DNA of 33,131 bases from Clostridia bacterium (GTDB lineage Bacteria; Bacillota; Clostridia; Christensenellales; Aristaeellaceae), in NCBI GenBank assembly GCA_017395685.1, contig JAFQOD010000069.1:1-33131 (forward strand), written 5' to 3'. A model generated the notes under the pieces. It was not told where the DNA came from. It saw nothing but the letters and a program-made list of their open reading frames with translations, and did not search any database. A program made the translations under genes and the position numbers. Numbering within the stretch: position 1 is the first letter of the stretch; each line of letters opens with the position of its first letter. Shown here in pieces: positions 6,763-14,790 of this stretch.

Positions 6763-8256
6763 ATGCAGCTGTGGCAGAATCTTCCCCTTGTGATGATCGT
6801 GCTGCCCCTGATGTGTGCGGTGCTGTGCTCAGTACTGCGCAAAGGGGCCGCCCGGGGGCTGATGACGGGGCTTTCCCTGTTTTCCGGCCTTTCCATGGGG
6901 ACGCTTTTATATCTGGTGGCCCAGCGGGGCGAAAGCTATATCTATGTAATGGGGGAAATCGGCGCCCCCTTTGGCAATGAACTGCGCATCGGCATAACGG
7001 AATGCCTGATCGGGCTGCTGTTTTGCCTGGTGCTGATCTGTTCCATTCTGGGGGGATGGCGAAGGCTTTCCCAGGAAGTAGCGGAAAACAGGATGCATCT
7101 GTATGGATCCATGGTATGCCTGCTCATTTCCGCCATGATGGCCATCACCTTTACCAACGACCTGTTTACCGCCTATGTATTCATTGAGATTACCACCATC
7201 GCCGCCTGTGCGCTGATCTGCTCCACCAACAAGGGACGCACGCTCTTTGCGGCCACCCGGTATATGATCATGAATCTGCTGGGCAGCGGCCTGTTTTTGC
7301 TGGGCCTTTCCATTCTGTACTGCCTGACGGGGCATCTGCTCTTTCCCCAGATTGAGGAAAGCGTGACCGCCCTGCTGGCCGACGGCAGATATGCCATTCC
7401 CCTGGCGCTGGCCTGTGTGCTGATGACCATGGGTATCGCCTGCAAAAGCGCCCTGTATCCTTTCCATACCTGGCTGCCCAATGCCTATGCCAGCGCCACA
7501 CCCACATCCAGCGCGCTGCTTTCCTCCATGATTTCCAAGATGTATATCTTCCTGCTGATCAAGATTTTCTTCCGGGCGGCGGGAAGCCTGGTCTTTGCCC
7601 GGGGCATCGGGGATATCCTGTTTGTATTTTCCATCGTGGGCATTATTCTGGGCTCTGTGGACGCCATCCGGGAGCATCATTTCAGCCGGATGATTGCCTA
7701 TTCTTCCGTATCCCAGATCGGCTATATCTTCCTGGGTATTTCCCTGGGAACGGAGGCCGGTATGGCGGCGGCGCTGTTCCATATCCTGGCCCATTCTGCG
7801 GCCAAATCCATGCTGTTCCTTTCCGCCAATAAGCTGAGGGAAGTGTCCGGCGACAGCGACGCTTTCCGGGATATCCGGGGCTCGGGTCTGCGTGCGCCCC
7901 TGGCCGGTGTGGCATTTGCCATCGGTGCCTCCTCGCTGGTGGGCATTCCGCTGCTTGGCGGCTTTACCTCCAAGGTATTTCTCTCCCAGGCCGGTATAGA
8001 GCTGGGGGGGTGGCGGATGGTAACGCTGCTGCTGGCGCTGGCGCTGAGTACAGCGCTGAACGTAGCCTATCTGCTTCGCACCACCATGACCCTATACCGC
8101 CCCGGTGAGCGTTATCCCCTGACCCGCTCCCCCCTTGTGAAGGATAAGCCCTTCACCGCTGCCATGCTGGCGATGATTGCCGTCAATGTGGCGCTGGGCA
8201 TCTGGGGCGGCCAGGTGATGGATCTGATTTACAAAGGCATTGCCATGTTCAATTGA
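6763..8256 (+). CDS. mrpD: Proton-translocating antiporter-like subunit 1 (MrpD/MbhH type)
   Basis: The 497-residue polytopic protein belongs to the NuoL/M/N-MrpA/D family (about 14 helices). Residues of the proposed ion pathway are all present: Glu142 in the FIEI segment, Lys228 in ACKSALYPFHTWLP (with His235), Lys259 in MISKMY and Lys404 in GGFTSKVFL. Its place directly after MrpC makes it the MrpD/MbhH equivalent. It is the first of four such subunits in a row. Start is ATG 6763 behind GAGGGGAAA. Confidence 0.9.
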   Translation: MQLWQNLPLVMIVLPLMCAVLCSVLRKGAARGLMTGLSLFSGLSMGTLLYLVAQRGESYIYVMGEIGAPFGNELRIGITECLIGLLFCLVLICSILGGWRRLSQEVAENRMHLYGSMVCLLISAMMAITFTNDLFTAYVFIEITTIAACALICSTNKGRTLFAATRYMIMNLLGSGLFLLGLSILYCLTGHLLFPQIEESVTALLADGRYAIPLALACVLMTMGIACKSALYPFHTWLPNAYASATPTSSALLSSMISKMYIFLLIKIFFRAAGSLVFARGIGDILFVFSIVGIILGSVDAIREHHFSRMIAYSSVSQIGYIFLGISLGTEAGMAAALFHILAHSAAKSMLFLSANKLREVSGDSDAFRDIRGSGLRAPLAGVAFAIGASSLVGIPLLGGFTSKVFLSQAGIELGGWRMVTLLLALALSTALNVAYLLRTTMTLYRPGERYPLTRSPLVKDKPFTAAMLAMIAVNVALGIWGGQVMDLIYKGIAMFN

Positions 8257-8283
8257 TTTCAGGGAATGAAGGGAGAATTACAA

Positions 8284-9741
8284 ATGAACATTTTGCTGCT
8301 TGCGCCCATCCTGCTGCCCATTTTGCTGGGCCTCGGCTGGTATGCATTGAAATTGAAGGGGAAGGCGCTGCATGCCGCTTCCTTTATCACCATTCTGGTT
8401 TCTGCCGTGCTGGCCGTACTGGCGGCGGTGGCAAAGGGAGCGGGGGAAATCTGCCTGCAGTGGACGGATACCCTGTCCCTTACTTTGCGGGTGGATGGCA
8501 TGAGCCGCATTTATCTCATCCTGGTATCCGTGATCTGGCCGGGGGTTGGCCTGTATGCCGCGGAATATCTGGAGCATGATAAGCGGCCGGAAAGATTTTT
8601 CCTTTTCTATACCATTACCCAGGGCATTCTGTACGCCCTTTCCATGAGCGGCAATCTGGTAACCTTCTATATGTTCTATGAAGCCATGACCCTGCTTACC
8701 GTGCCCCTGGTGCTGCATAACCGGGATAAGGAAGCGGTGGCTGCCGCCATCAAGTATCTGATTTATTCCGTTATCGGCGCTTCTGCTGCCTTGGCCGGCA
8801 TCTTCTTTGTAGGCTCTCTGGGCTCCGGGGGGGATTTTGCCGCCGGTATCATTACTGCCGAGCAGCTGGCCGGCAAGGAAGGCCTGGGCATGGCGATTTT
8901 CATGGCCATGCTGGTGGGCTTTGGGGTAAAGGCGGGCATGTTCCCCCTTCACGGCTGGCTGCCTACTGCCCATCCTGTGGCTCCTGCCCCTGCCAGCGCC
9001 GTGCTTTCCGGCGTGATCACCAAAATGGGCGTGCTGGGCGCTGCCCGGGTGATTTATTCCGTTGCCGGGGTGGAACGGCTCCGGGGCACCTGGGTGCAGA
9101 TGGTGCTGCTGGGGCTGTCCCTGCTCACCATCCTGATGGGCTCTTTGCTGGCCTTTAAGGAAAAGCGGCTGAAGAAGCGGCTGGCCTATTCCTCCGTATC
9201 CCAGGTATCCTATGTGCTCTTTGGCCTGTTCACCATGACGGAACTGGGCTTTGTAGGGGCCATGCTGCATGTGATCTTCCATTCCCTGATGAAGAATACC
9301 CTGTTCATGGGCGCCGGCGCCGTCATCCACAAGACCGAAAAAACCAGGGTGGAGGAAATGGACGGCCTGGGCCGCCGGATGCCCTACACTTATGTATTTT
9401 TTACCGTTGCCTCTCTGGGCCTGATCGGCATTCCGCCCACCGGCGGCTTTGTGAGCAAGTGGAACCTGGCGGAGGGTGCCCTGGCCACCGGGCTGAATAT
9501 CAGCTGGGTGGGGCCGGTTGCGCTGCTGATCAGTGCGATCCTGACCGCTGCCTATCTGCTTACCATCGTCATCCGGGGCTGCTTCCCCGGTGAGGATGTA
9601 AAGCCCGGTCCCCGGTGTGAAGCGGGCTGGCGGATGCTGGTTCCCATGGCGGTATATGCGGTGCTGATTGTGGGCCTGGGTATGTTCTCCGGTGGGCTGG
9701 TAAGCTATCTGGAGCAGCTGGCGGCCGTGTTCATGGGCTGA
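8284..9741 (+). CDS. Proton-translocating antiporter-like subunit 2
   Basis: The 485-residue polytopic protein is in the same family as its neighbours. Visible ion-pathway residues are Glu133 (FYEAMT), Lys216 (FGVKAGMFPLHGWLP, His223), Lys247 (VITKMG) and a Lys in GGFVSKWNL. I chose ATG 8284, the start of the hydrophobic N-terminus behind GGGAGA; an ATG at 8266 adds only six hydrophilic residues. Its sequence differs enough from subunit 1 that it is not a recent copy. It resembles NuoM/NuoN-like or MbhH-like proteins, and I cannot say which partner complex it belongs to beyond this operon. Confidence 0.88.
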   Translation: MNILLLAPILLPILLGLGWYALKLKGKALHAASFITILVSAVLAVLAAVAKGAGEICLQWTDTLSLTLRVDGMSRIYLILVSVIWPGVGLYAAEYLEHDKRPERFFLFYTITQGILYALSMSGNLVTFYMFYEAMTLLTVPLVLHNRDKEAVAAAIKYLIYSVIGASAALAGIFFVGSLGSGGDFAAGIITAEQLAGKEGLGMAIFMAMLVGFGVKAGMFPLHGWLPTAHPVAPAPASAVLSGVITKMGVLGAARVIYSVAGVERLRGTWVQMVLLGLSLLTILMGSLLAFKEKRLKKRLAYSSVSQVSYVLFGLFTMTELGFVGAMLHVIFHSLMKNTLFMGAGAVIHKTEKTRVEEMDGLGRRMPYTYVFFTVASLGLIGIPPTGGFVSKWNLAEGALATGLNISWVGPVALLISAILTAAYLLTIVIRGCFPGEDVKPGPRCEAGWRMLVPMAVYAVLIVGLGMFSGGLVSYLEQLAAVFMG

Positions 9742-9751
9742 GGGAGGAAAT

Positions 9752-11203
9752 ATGCTGCTGTTGATTTGCGGCCTGACGCCGCTGATTCTGGGAGGGGCGC
9801 TTCCCTTCCTGAAGATCAGGCAAAGAAGGAGCAGGATGATTTATGTGGTGGCAGGTACTCTGCTTACCTCTCTGCTCTGTGCAGTGCTGATCTTCTCTGA
9901 AAAAGAGCATACCCTGGAATTGTTCCGGGTAACGGATCTGCTCACCTGCCGGCTGCATCTGGATGGGGCGGGCAAGGTATTTCTGGCGGTGGCGGCGCTG
10001 CTCTGGCCCCTTGCCGCCTTGTATGCCACGGAGTATATGCGCCATGAGAAGCGGGAAGGAAATTTCTTTTCCTGGTATATCATGACTTATGGGGCGGCGA
10101 TCCTCTTTTCCGCTGCCGCCAATCTGTTTACCCTGTATATTTTCTATGAGCTGCTGACCCTGATCACCCTGCCCCTGGTGCAGCATGAAAGGGATAAGGC
10201 CTCCATCCGGGCGACCCGCCGATATATGCTCACCCTCATTGGCGGGGCGGCCCTGGGCTTTATTGCATTGATTGGGCTTTCCTTCTTCGGCGCAGGGGAT
10301 TTCATTCCCGGCGGCAAGGAAATTGCAGGCGGCAGCACATGGGTGCTGTGGCTGTGCATGCTGGGTTTTCTGGGCTTTGGCGCCAAGGCTGCGGTATTTC
10401 CCTTAAGCCGCTGGCTGCCCTCTGCGTCCGTGGCTCCTACACCGGTAACGGCGCTGCTGCATGCGGTGGCGGTGGTCAATGCCGGGGTATTTGCGGTTAC
10501 GAGGCTGCTGTATTACACGGTATCGCCTGCCCTTTTGCAGGGCACCTGGGTGCAGAGCACCATGATGATCCTGAGCATGGGCACCATCCTGATGGGCTCT
10601 GTCATGGCGGTACGGGAGCAGCATCTGAAAAAGCGGCTGGCCTGGTCCACAGTGAGCAATCTGAGCTATATGCTCTTTGGCCTTTCCATGCTGACGGAAA
10701 AGGGCATGGCGGCAGGCCTTGGGCATATGGTTTTCCATGGCCTGATGAAAATCATCCTTTTCTTCTGCGCCGGGGCTATCCTGGTGCAGTCCGGGCGTAC
10801 CCAGGTGCGGAAAATGCATGGCATGGGCAGAAAGATGCCCCTCACCTTCGGCGCTTATCTGCTGGCCGGTGCATCCCTGGTGGGCGTTCCGCCCCTGCCC
10901 GGGTTTATCAGCAAGAATTACCTGGAAACAGAGGCCTTTTCCCTGGGCGGCGCTCTGCCCATTGCCGGGGCGGTGATTCTGCTGATGTCCTCGGTCCTGA
11001 CGGCAATTTATATTTTCACGGTGGCATTCCCTGCCTTCTTCATGCGGCTCAATCCCGCTGATGGGGAAGGAAAATTCCAGGATCCCGGTGCAGCCATGAA
11101 GGTGACCTTCGTGGTGCTGTGCGCGCTGCTGATTGCGGCGGGCATCTGGGGCGGCGATGTCATCCGATATCTCAACGGCATTGCAGGAGGCATCCTTTCA
11201 TGA
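9752..11203 (+). CDS. Antiporter-like subunit 3, with ion-pathway residues altered
   Basis: The 483-residue polytopic protein is in the NuoM/MrpD family and most like subunit 2 (shared pattern YATEY, FYELLTLITLPLVQHERDK). Glu133 and Lys212 are retained, as is a Lys in PGFISKNYL. The family histidine in PLHxWLP is replaced: the segment reads PLSRWLP (Ser219, Arg220). The helix-8 lysine is also replaced: AVVNAGV has Asn243 where relatives have VKAG. This may be a structural subunit with reduced or changed proton transfer. It starts 10 bases after subunit 2, and its stop overlaps the next start. Confidence 0.87.
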   Translation: MLLLICGLTPLILGGALPFLKIRQRRSRMIYVVAGTLLTSLLCAVLIFSEKEHTLELFRVTDLLTCRLHLDGAGKVFLAVAALLWPLAALYATEYMRHEKREGNFFSWYIMTYGAAILFSAAANLFTLYIFYELLTLITLPLVQHERDKASIRATRRYMLTLIGGAALGFIALIGLSFFGAGDFIPGGKEIAGGSTWVLWLCMLGFLGFGAKAAVFPLSRWLPSASVAPTPVTALLHAVAVVNAGVFAVTRLLYYTVSPALLQGTWVQSTMMILSMGTILMGSVMAVREQHLKKRLAWSTVSNLSYMLFGLSMLTEKGMAAGLGHMVFHGLMKIILFFCAGAILVQSGRTQVRKMHGMGRKMPLTFGAYLLAGASLVGVPPLPGFISKNYLETEAFSLGGALPIAGAVILLMSSVLTAIYIFTVAFPAFFMRLNPADGEGKFQDPGAAMKVTFVVLCALLIAAGIWGGDVIRYLNGIAGGILS

Positions 11204-13356
11204 TTGCAAGCATGCTGATTCTGCCCCTCATCGGGGCAGTGGCCGCGCCCCTGATGGGGAAGAAGAGCGGGAAACTGCGGGGCATCTGCCTGCGTATGTT
11301 CACCCTTGTGGAAATGGCGCTGGCGCTGGGGCTGTTCCTTGGGGTGCTGCAGGGAAAGGAATTTTCTCTTTCCCTGCCCGGCATGTGCGGCCTGGATTTA
11401 TCCTTCCGGGTGGATGGCTTCCGGGGCCTGTATGCGCTGATTGCCGCCTTCATGTGGGCAATGACGGCCCAGTTTTCCAAGGAATATTTCAATCACGGAG
11501 AAAATCACGGCCGATACGCCTGTTTTACCATGATCACCCTGTGTGGCGTGATGGGCGTATTCTTCTCTGACGATCTGTATACTACGTTTGTTTTCTTTGA
11601 AATCATGTCCATTGCCTCTTATCCCTGGGTGGCCCATGAGGAAACCAAGGGCGCCATGCGGGCGGCGGCCACTTATCTGGGGGTATCCATTGCCTGCGGT
11701 ATGGTGACGCTGATGGGCATGTTCCTGGTGTGGCATGAGATCGGGGATCTGTCCTTTGCGGCGCTCAGGGCGAATAACGGAAATGCCGCCCTGGTGCTGC
11801 CCGCTTGCCTTACCCTGGTGGGCTATTGCGCCAAAGCCGGCCTTGCTCCCTTGCATATCTGGCTGCCCAAGGCCCATCCCGTGGCCCCGGCCCCGGCCAG
11901 TGCGCTTTTGTCCGGTATGCTGACTAAAACGGGCCTGTTCGGCGTGATCGCAGTGGCCCTCAATCTGATGGGCGAAAATCAGATTTTCGGGCATATCATG
12001 CTGGGCCTGGGGCTGTTTACCATGCTGCTGGGTGCGGTGCTGGCGGTATTTTCCATCAATCTGAAGCGGACGCTGGCATGCTCCTCCCTTTCCCAGATCG
12101 GATACATTACCACCGGCCTTGCAAGCGCCGTGATCCTGGGCCATCATGGATCGCTGGCTGCGGCGGGCGCAGTGGGGCATATGATCAATCATTCTCTGCT
12201 GAAGCTGCTTTTGTTCATGGCAGCCGGCGCTGTTTATATGAATACCCATACCCTGGATCTTTCCGCCCTGCGGGGCTACGGCCGGGGGAAGAAGCTGCTG
12301 CATGTGCTGTTCCTCATTGGCGCCCTTGGCCTGATGGGCGTACCCGGCATCAACGGCTATGCTTCCAAGACCATGATTCACGAGGGCCTGGTGGAAATCG
12401 TGCATGAATTCCACGGGGTGATCTGGTACAGTGTGGCGGAATGGGTCTTCCTGTTTGCGGCAGGGCTGACCACCGCTTACATGCTCAAGCTGTATATCTG
12501 CCTGTTCTGGCAGAAGAATCCGGATCAGAAGCTGCAGGAAAAATACGACGCCCTGAACGGCCGGGATATGACGAAGCGATCCGCCATCGCCCTGATCCTT
12601 TCTGCCATTCCTGTGGTGATCCTGGGCATACTGCCCAATCAGCTGCTGATGCCCCTTACCCGGATCAGCGCCCATTTTTTGAATCATCACGAGCAGGGGG
12701 ATGTGCATTTCTTTGCCTGGGTGAATCTGAAGGGCGGGCTGATTACCCTGGTGATCGGCACCGTGGTGTATCTTTTCTTCGTCAGGAAGGTATTGTACAA
12801 AAGAGAAAAGGGATATCTGGATCGCTGGCCCAAAGGGCTGGATCTGGAGGAAATCTTCTATCGCCCGGTGTTCTGCCGTTTCCTGCCCTGGCTGGGATGC
12901 GGTATTGCTTCCTTCTTCAATGGGATTCCTGACAGCAAGCTGATTCAGGTGTATATTCCCAGGGTGATCAGCGGCTTTCTTTCCTTCCTGGACAGGCTGC
13001 CGGAAAGCCGCCTGTTTACCAGGGGGCTGCCCGGGGTGATCGTGGGCATTACCCGTGTATTCGATGAACTGGTGGATCACGCCATGCTGGTGGGCCGGGA
13101 AATTTTCCTGGTAAACCGCAGGGAACTGCGCCGGGCCAGAAACCATAATATCTTCACCTATCTGGCCAGCGTGATTGCGGAAGGCATCCATAAGATGATC
13201 CGCTTCCTGCTGCCCAACCGCTGGCTGCCTCACCGGGCGCCTACGGATATGCGGTACGGCACTTATGTAACCAATGCCATTTCCTTTGGCCTGCTGCTGT
13301 GTGCATTGGGCATTGTGGCGGCAATTATCTACGTGTTTATCCGTACAGGAACTTAA
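11200..13356 (+). CDS. NuoL/MrpA-like antiporter subunit 4 with a long C-terminal extension
   Basis: The 718-residue protein has the antiporter core in residues 1 to about 480 and a C-terminal extension ending in a membrane helix. The extension alternates hydrophilic and hydrophobic segments and may be a NuoL-like lateral arm. Key residues are Glu134 (FFEIMS), Lys212 (CAKAGLAPLHIWLP, His219), Lys243 (LTKTGL) and a Lys in NGYASKTM. The ATG 11200 start overlaps the preceding TGA and follows AGGAGG; a longer reading from 11119 would lie inside the previous gene. It is the last gene before a terminator, and no NuoB/C/D/H/I or hydrogenase gene follows. Confidence 0.88.
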   Translation: MIASMLILPLIGAVAAPLMGKKSGKLRGICLRMFTLVEMALALGLFLGVLQGKEFSLSLPGMCGLDLSFRVDGFRGLYALIAAFMWAMTAQFSKEYFNHGENHGRYACFTMITLCGVMGVFFSDDLYTTFVFFEIMSIASYPWVAHEETKGAMRAAATYLGVSIACGMVTLMGMFLVWHEIGDLSFAALRANNGNAALVLPACLTLVGYCAKAGLAPLHIWLPKAHPVAPAPASALLSGMLTKTGLFGVIAVALNLMGENQIFGHIMLGLGLFTMLLGAVLAVFSINLKRTLACSSLSQIGYITTGLASAVILGHHGSLAAAGAVGHMINHSLLKLLLFMAAGAVYMNTHTLDLSALRGYGRGKKLLHVLFLIGALGLMGVPGINGYASKTMIHEGLVEIVHEFHGVIWYSVAEWVFLFAAGLTTAYMLKLYICLFWQKNPDQKLQEKYDALNGRDMTKRSAIALILSAIPVVILGILPNQLLMPLTRISAHFLNHHEQGDVHFFAWVNLKGGLITLVIGTVVYLFFVRKVLYKREKGYLDRWPKGLDLEEIFYRPVFCRFLPWLGCGIASFFNGIPDSKLIQVYIPRVISGFLSFLDRLPESRLFTRGLPGVIVGITRVFDELVDHAMLVGREIFLVNRRELRRARNHNIFTYLASVIAEGIHKMIRFLLPNRWLPHRAPTDMRYGTYVTNAISFGLLLCALGIVAAIIYVFIRTGT

Positions 13357-13373
13357 AAATAGAAAAAATATCC

Positions 13374-13421
13374 AAAAGGGGCCGGAAATGTGACTAAGTC
13401 ACAGTTCAGGCTCCTTTTTTT
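13374..13421 (+). terminator. Intrinsic terminator of the antiporter operon
   Basis: The outer stem AAAAGGGGCC (13374-13383) pairs with GGCTCCTTTT (13409-13418, one G-T pair). The inner stem GAA/TTC and TGTGACT/AGTCACA continue it to a one-base tip, and a run of seven T follows. The gene stop is 18 bases upstream. The apex of the hairpin is the TGTGA/TCACA palindrome annotated separately. Confidence 0.85.
13389..13403. promoter_or_regulatory. Second TGTGA/TCACA palindrome (possible CRP-family box)
   Basis: TGTGACT-A-AGTCACA is a perfect 15-base palindrome (TGTGA-N5-TCACA, one base shorter than the box at 3312). Its centre lies 30 bases upstream of the TATAAT of the flavoprotein gene, so about -42 from the predicted start. 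It is also the apex of the terminator hairpin, so the symmetry may exist only for termination. Confidence 0.5.
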
Positions 13422-13425
13422 CGGG

Positions 13426-13431
13426 TATAAT
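13426..13431 (+). promoter_or_regulatory. -10 box of the secreted flavoprotein gene
   Basis: A perfect TATAAT sits here. At 17 bases upstream the -35 position reads AGTTCA, which is not a good match. With the palindrome at about -42, the arrangement copies the two divergent promoters near 3300. Predicted start is near 13438, and the gene starts at 13491 after AAGGAG. Confidence 0.6.
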
Positions 13432-13490
13432 CTATTTGAAACTTCCTGACAAAAAAGGAAGAAAAAAGAAAACAAGGAGAAAAACGACAA

Positions 13491-14000
13491 ATGAAGAAAC
13501 TGCTTGCCCTGACCCTGGTTCTGTGCTGCTTTGCCAGCGTTGCCCTGGCGGATACCTACGGCCTTGGTGTATACACCGTTGTGAGCGGCGCCCAGAATGC
13601 CACCGCTGAAAAGAACGGCCAGTATGAAGTGCTGTCCAATGTGTGCTCCCTGGTGCTGGATGACAACGGCGTGATCAAGGATGTATGGTTTGACGTTGCC
13701 CAGACCAAGGTTGGCTTCAATGATAAGGGCGAAGTAACCACTGAAAAGGGCACCATCGTAAAATCCAAGTTCGAACTGAAGGAAGGCTATGGCATGAGCA
13801 CCTATGCCAAGACCAATGAATGGTATCTGCAGGCCCGGGCCCTGGAACAGTACTGCATCGGCAAGACCGTTGCTGAAGTGCTGGCCACTCCCCTGACCGC
13901 TTCCGGCGCCCCCGATGTGGCTGATCTGAAGACCAGCTGCACCATCGGCGTATCCGATATGCTGCTGGCGCTGGTGCAGGCTGCCACCAATGCCCGCTGA
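13491..14000 (+). CDS. Secreted PplA-like FMN-binding-type protein
   Basis: The 169-residue protein has a signal peptide ending ALA-DT at residues 20/21 and no lipobox. The mature domain resembles single repeats of PplA/pheromone-type flavoproteins of Firmicutes: GLGVYTVVSG, LDDNGVIKDVWFDVAQTKV, a KSKFELKEGYGM segment, EWYLQARALEQYCIGKT, and a C-terminal DLKTSCTIG (Asp145-Thr151). That last motif sits where ApbE-type flavinylation motifs occur, but it has Cys where the usual motif has Ala. In the Listeria system PplA carries FMN and takes part in extracellular electron transfer. Inference: a second ApbE substrate. It has its own promoter and terminator and may share control with the apbE operon. 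Homology is judged by eye. Confidence 0.7.
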   Translation: MKKLLALTLVLCCFASVALADTYGLGVYTVVSGAQNATAEKNGQYEVLSNVCSLVLDDNGVIKDVWFDVAQTKVGFNDKGEVTTEKGTIVKSKFELKEGYGMSTYAKTNEWYLQARALEQYCIGKTVAEVLATPLTASGAPDVADLKTSCTIGVSDMLLALVQAATNAR

Positions 14001-14020
14001 TAGCAACTATTCAATCCTTC

Positions 14021-14050
14021 AGGAGGCTGGATGACCGGCCTCCTTTTCTT
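14021..14050 (+). terminator. Intrinsic terminator after the secreted flavoprotein gene
   Basis: The stem AGGAGGC...GGCCTCCT spans 14021-14043, with a loop around TGGATGACC, and is followed by TTTTCTT. Confidence 0.75.
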
Positions 14051-14077
14051 ATGCACATTTCTGCCTTTTTGTTGTAC

Positions 14078-14106
14078 TTGACGATGATGAAACAGGGAAT
14101 TATAAT
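14078..14106 (+). promoter_or_regulatory. Promoter of the rhomboid-like gene
   Basis: TTGACG (14078-14083), 17 bases, TATAAT (14101-14106): a near-consensus housekeeping promoter 27 bases before the gene. Confidence 0.8.
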
Positions 14107-14133
14107 AGTAGGAAAGGAAGGTGAAAAAATTCA

Positions 14134-14772
14134 ATGAAATGGTTGAACGCCATAGAACGGAAAATAGGCCGCCATTACATTCCCAATCTGATGAAATATC
14201 TGGTGCTGGCCATGGCAGGCGTATTCATTCTGGAATATCTGCCCCTGCCCCGGAGCGCCTATCAGTTTCTGATGTTTGATCGGGCTGCCGTCCTGCGGGG
14301 AGAAATCTGGCGGGTGATCACATTCATTTTCCTGCCCCCCAATGCCAGCCTTTTCTGGATTATCTTCAGCCTTTATTTCTACTATTTTCTGGGCTCCAGC
14401 CTGGAAAGCCAGTGGGGCAGCGCCCGATTCAATATCTATTATTTATTTGGGATCATCGGCAATGTGATTGCCGGCTTTATTACCGGATATGCCACCAATG
14501 AATATCTGAATCTTTCGCTGCTGCTGGGCTTTGCGGCACTGTTTCCCAATATGGAATTTATGCTGTTTTTCTTTTTGCCGGTCAAGGTGAAATGGATTGG
14601 CCTGGTGGATGGATTATTCCTGATTTATCAATTGATTATGGTGCCATGGCCCAATAAGATTGCCCTTGTGGCATCCATGCTGCCCTTTATCCTGTTCTTT
14701 GGCCGGGATGCCTGGCTGATGATCCGGATGGAATACAGGCGCATCCGGCGCTGGTTTGCAATGCGCAGATAA
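14134..14772 (+). CDS. Rhomboid-fold membrane protein lacking the protease residues
   Basis: The 212-residue protein has about five or six membrane helices. The pattern RGEIWRVITFIFLPP followed by a long membrane helix, and YYLFGIIGNVIAGF, is typical of rhomboid-like proteins. The catalytic GxSG serine motif is absent: the corresponding loop reads LLLGFAALFPNMEFM. No paired histidine is visible in the last helices. It is therefore probably a non-catalytic, derlin/pseudo-rhomboid-like protein of unknown function, of a type I recall from Clostridia. The C-terminus is basic (RRIRRWFAMRR). It has its own strong promoter and probably shares a transcript with the nucleotidyltransferase 18 bases downstream. 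Confidence 0.65.
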   Translation: MKWLNAIERKIGRHYIPNLMKYLVLAMAGVFILEYLPLPRSAYQFLMFDRAAVLRGEIWRVITFIFLPPNASLFWIIFSLYFYYFLGSSLESQWGSARFNIYYLFGIIGNVIAGFITGYATNEYLNLSLLLGFAALFPNMEFMLFFFLPVKVKWIGLVDGLFLIYQLIMVPWPNKIALVASMLPFILFFGRDAWLMIRMEYRRIRRWFAMRR

Positions 14773-14790
14773 TACGGAGGAGAATGAAAA

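Noticed and set aside
11398-13233. Long minus-strand open frame (611 codons) opposite antiporter subunit 4
   Set aside because: The translation is Gln/His/Gly-rich with no domain pattern, and the plus strand encodes a clear antiporter subunit. Similar antisense frames opposite 8284-9330 and 20028-21569 are rejected for the same reason.
14312-14324. TGATCACA half-palindrome as another regulator box
   Set aside because: It lies inside a coding region, has no proper second arm and no nearby promoter.
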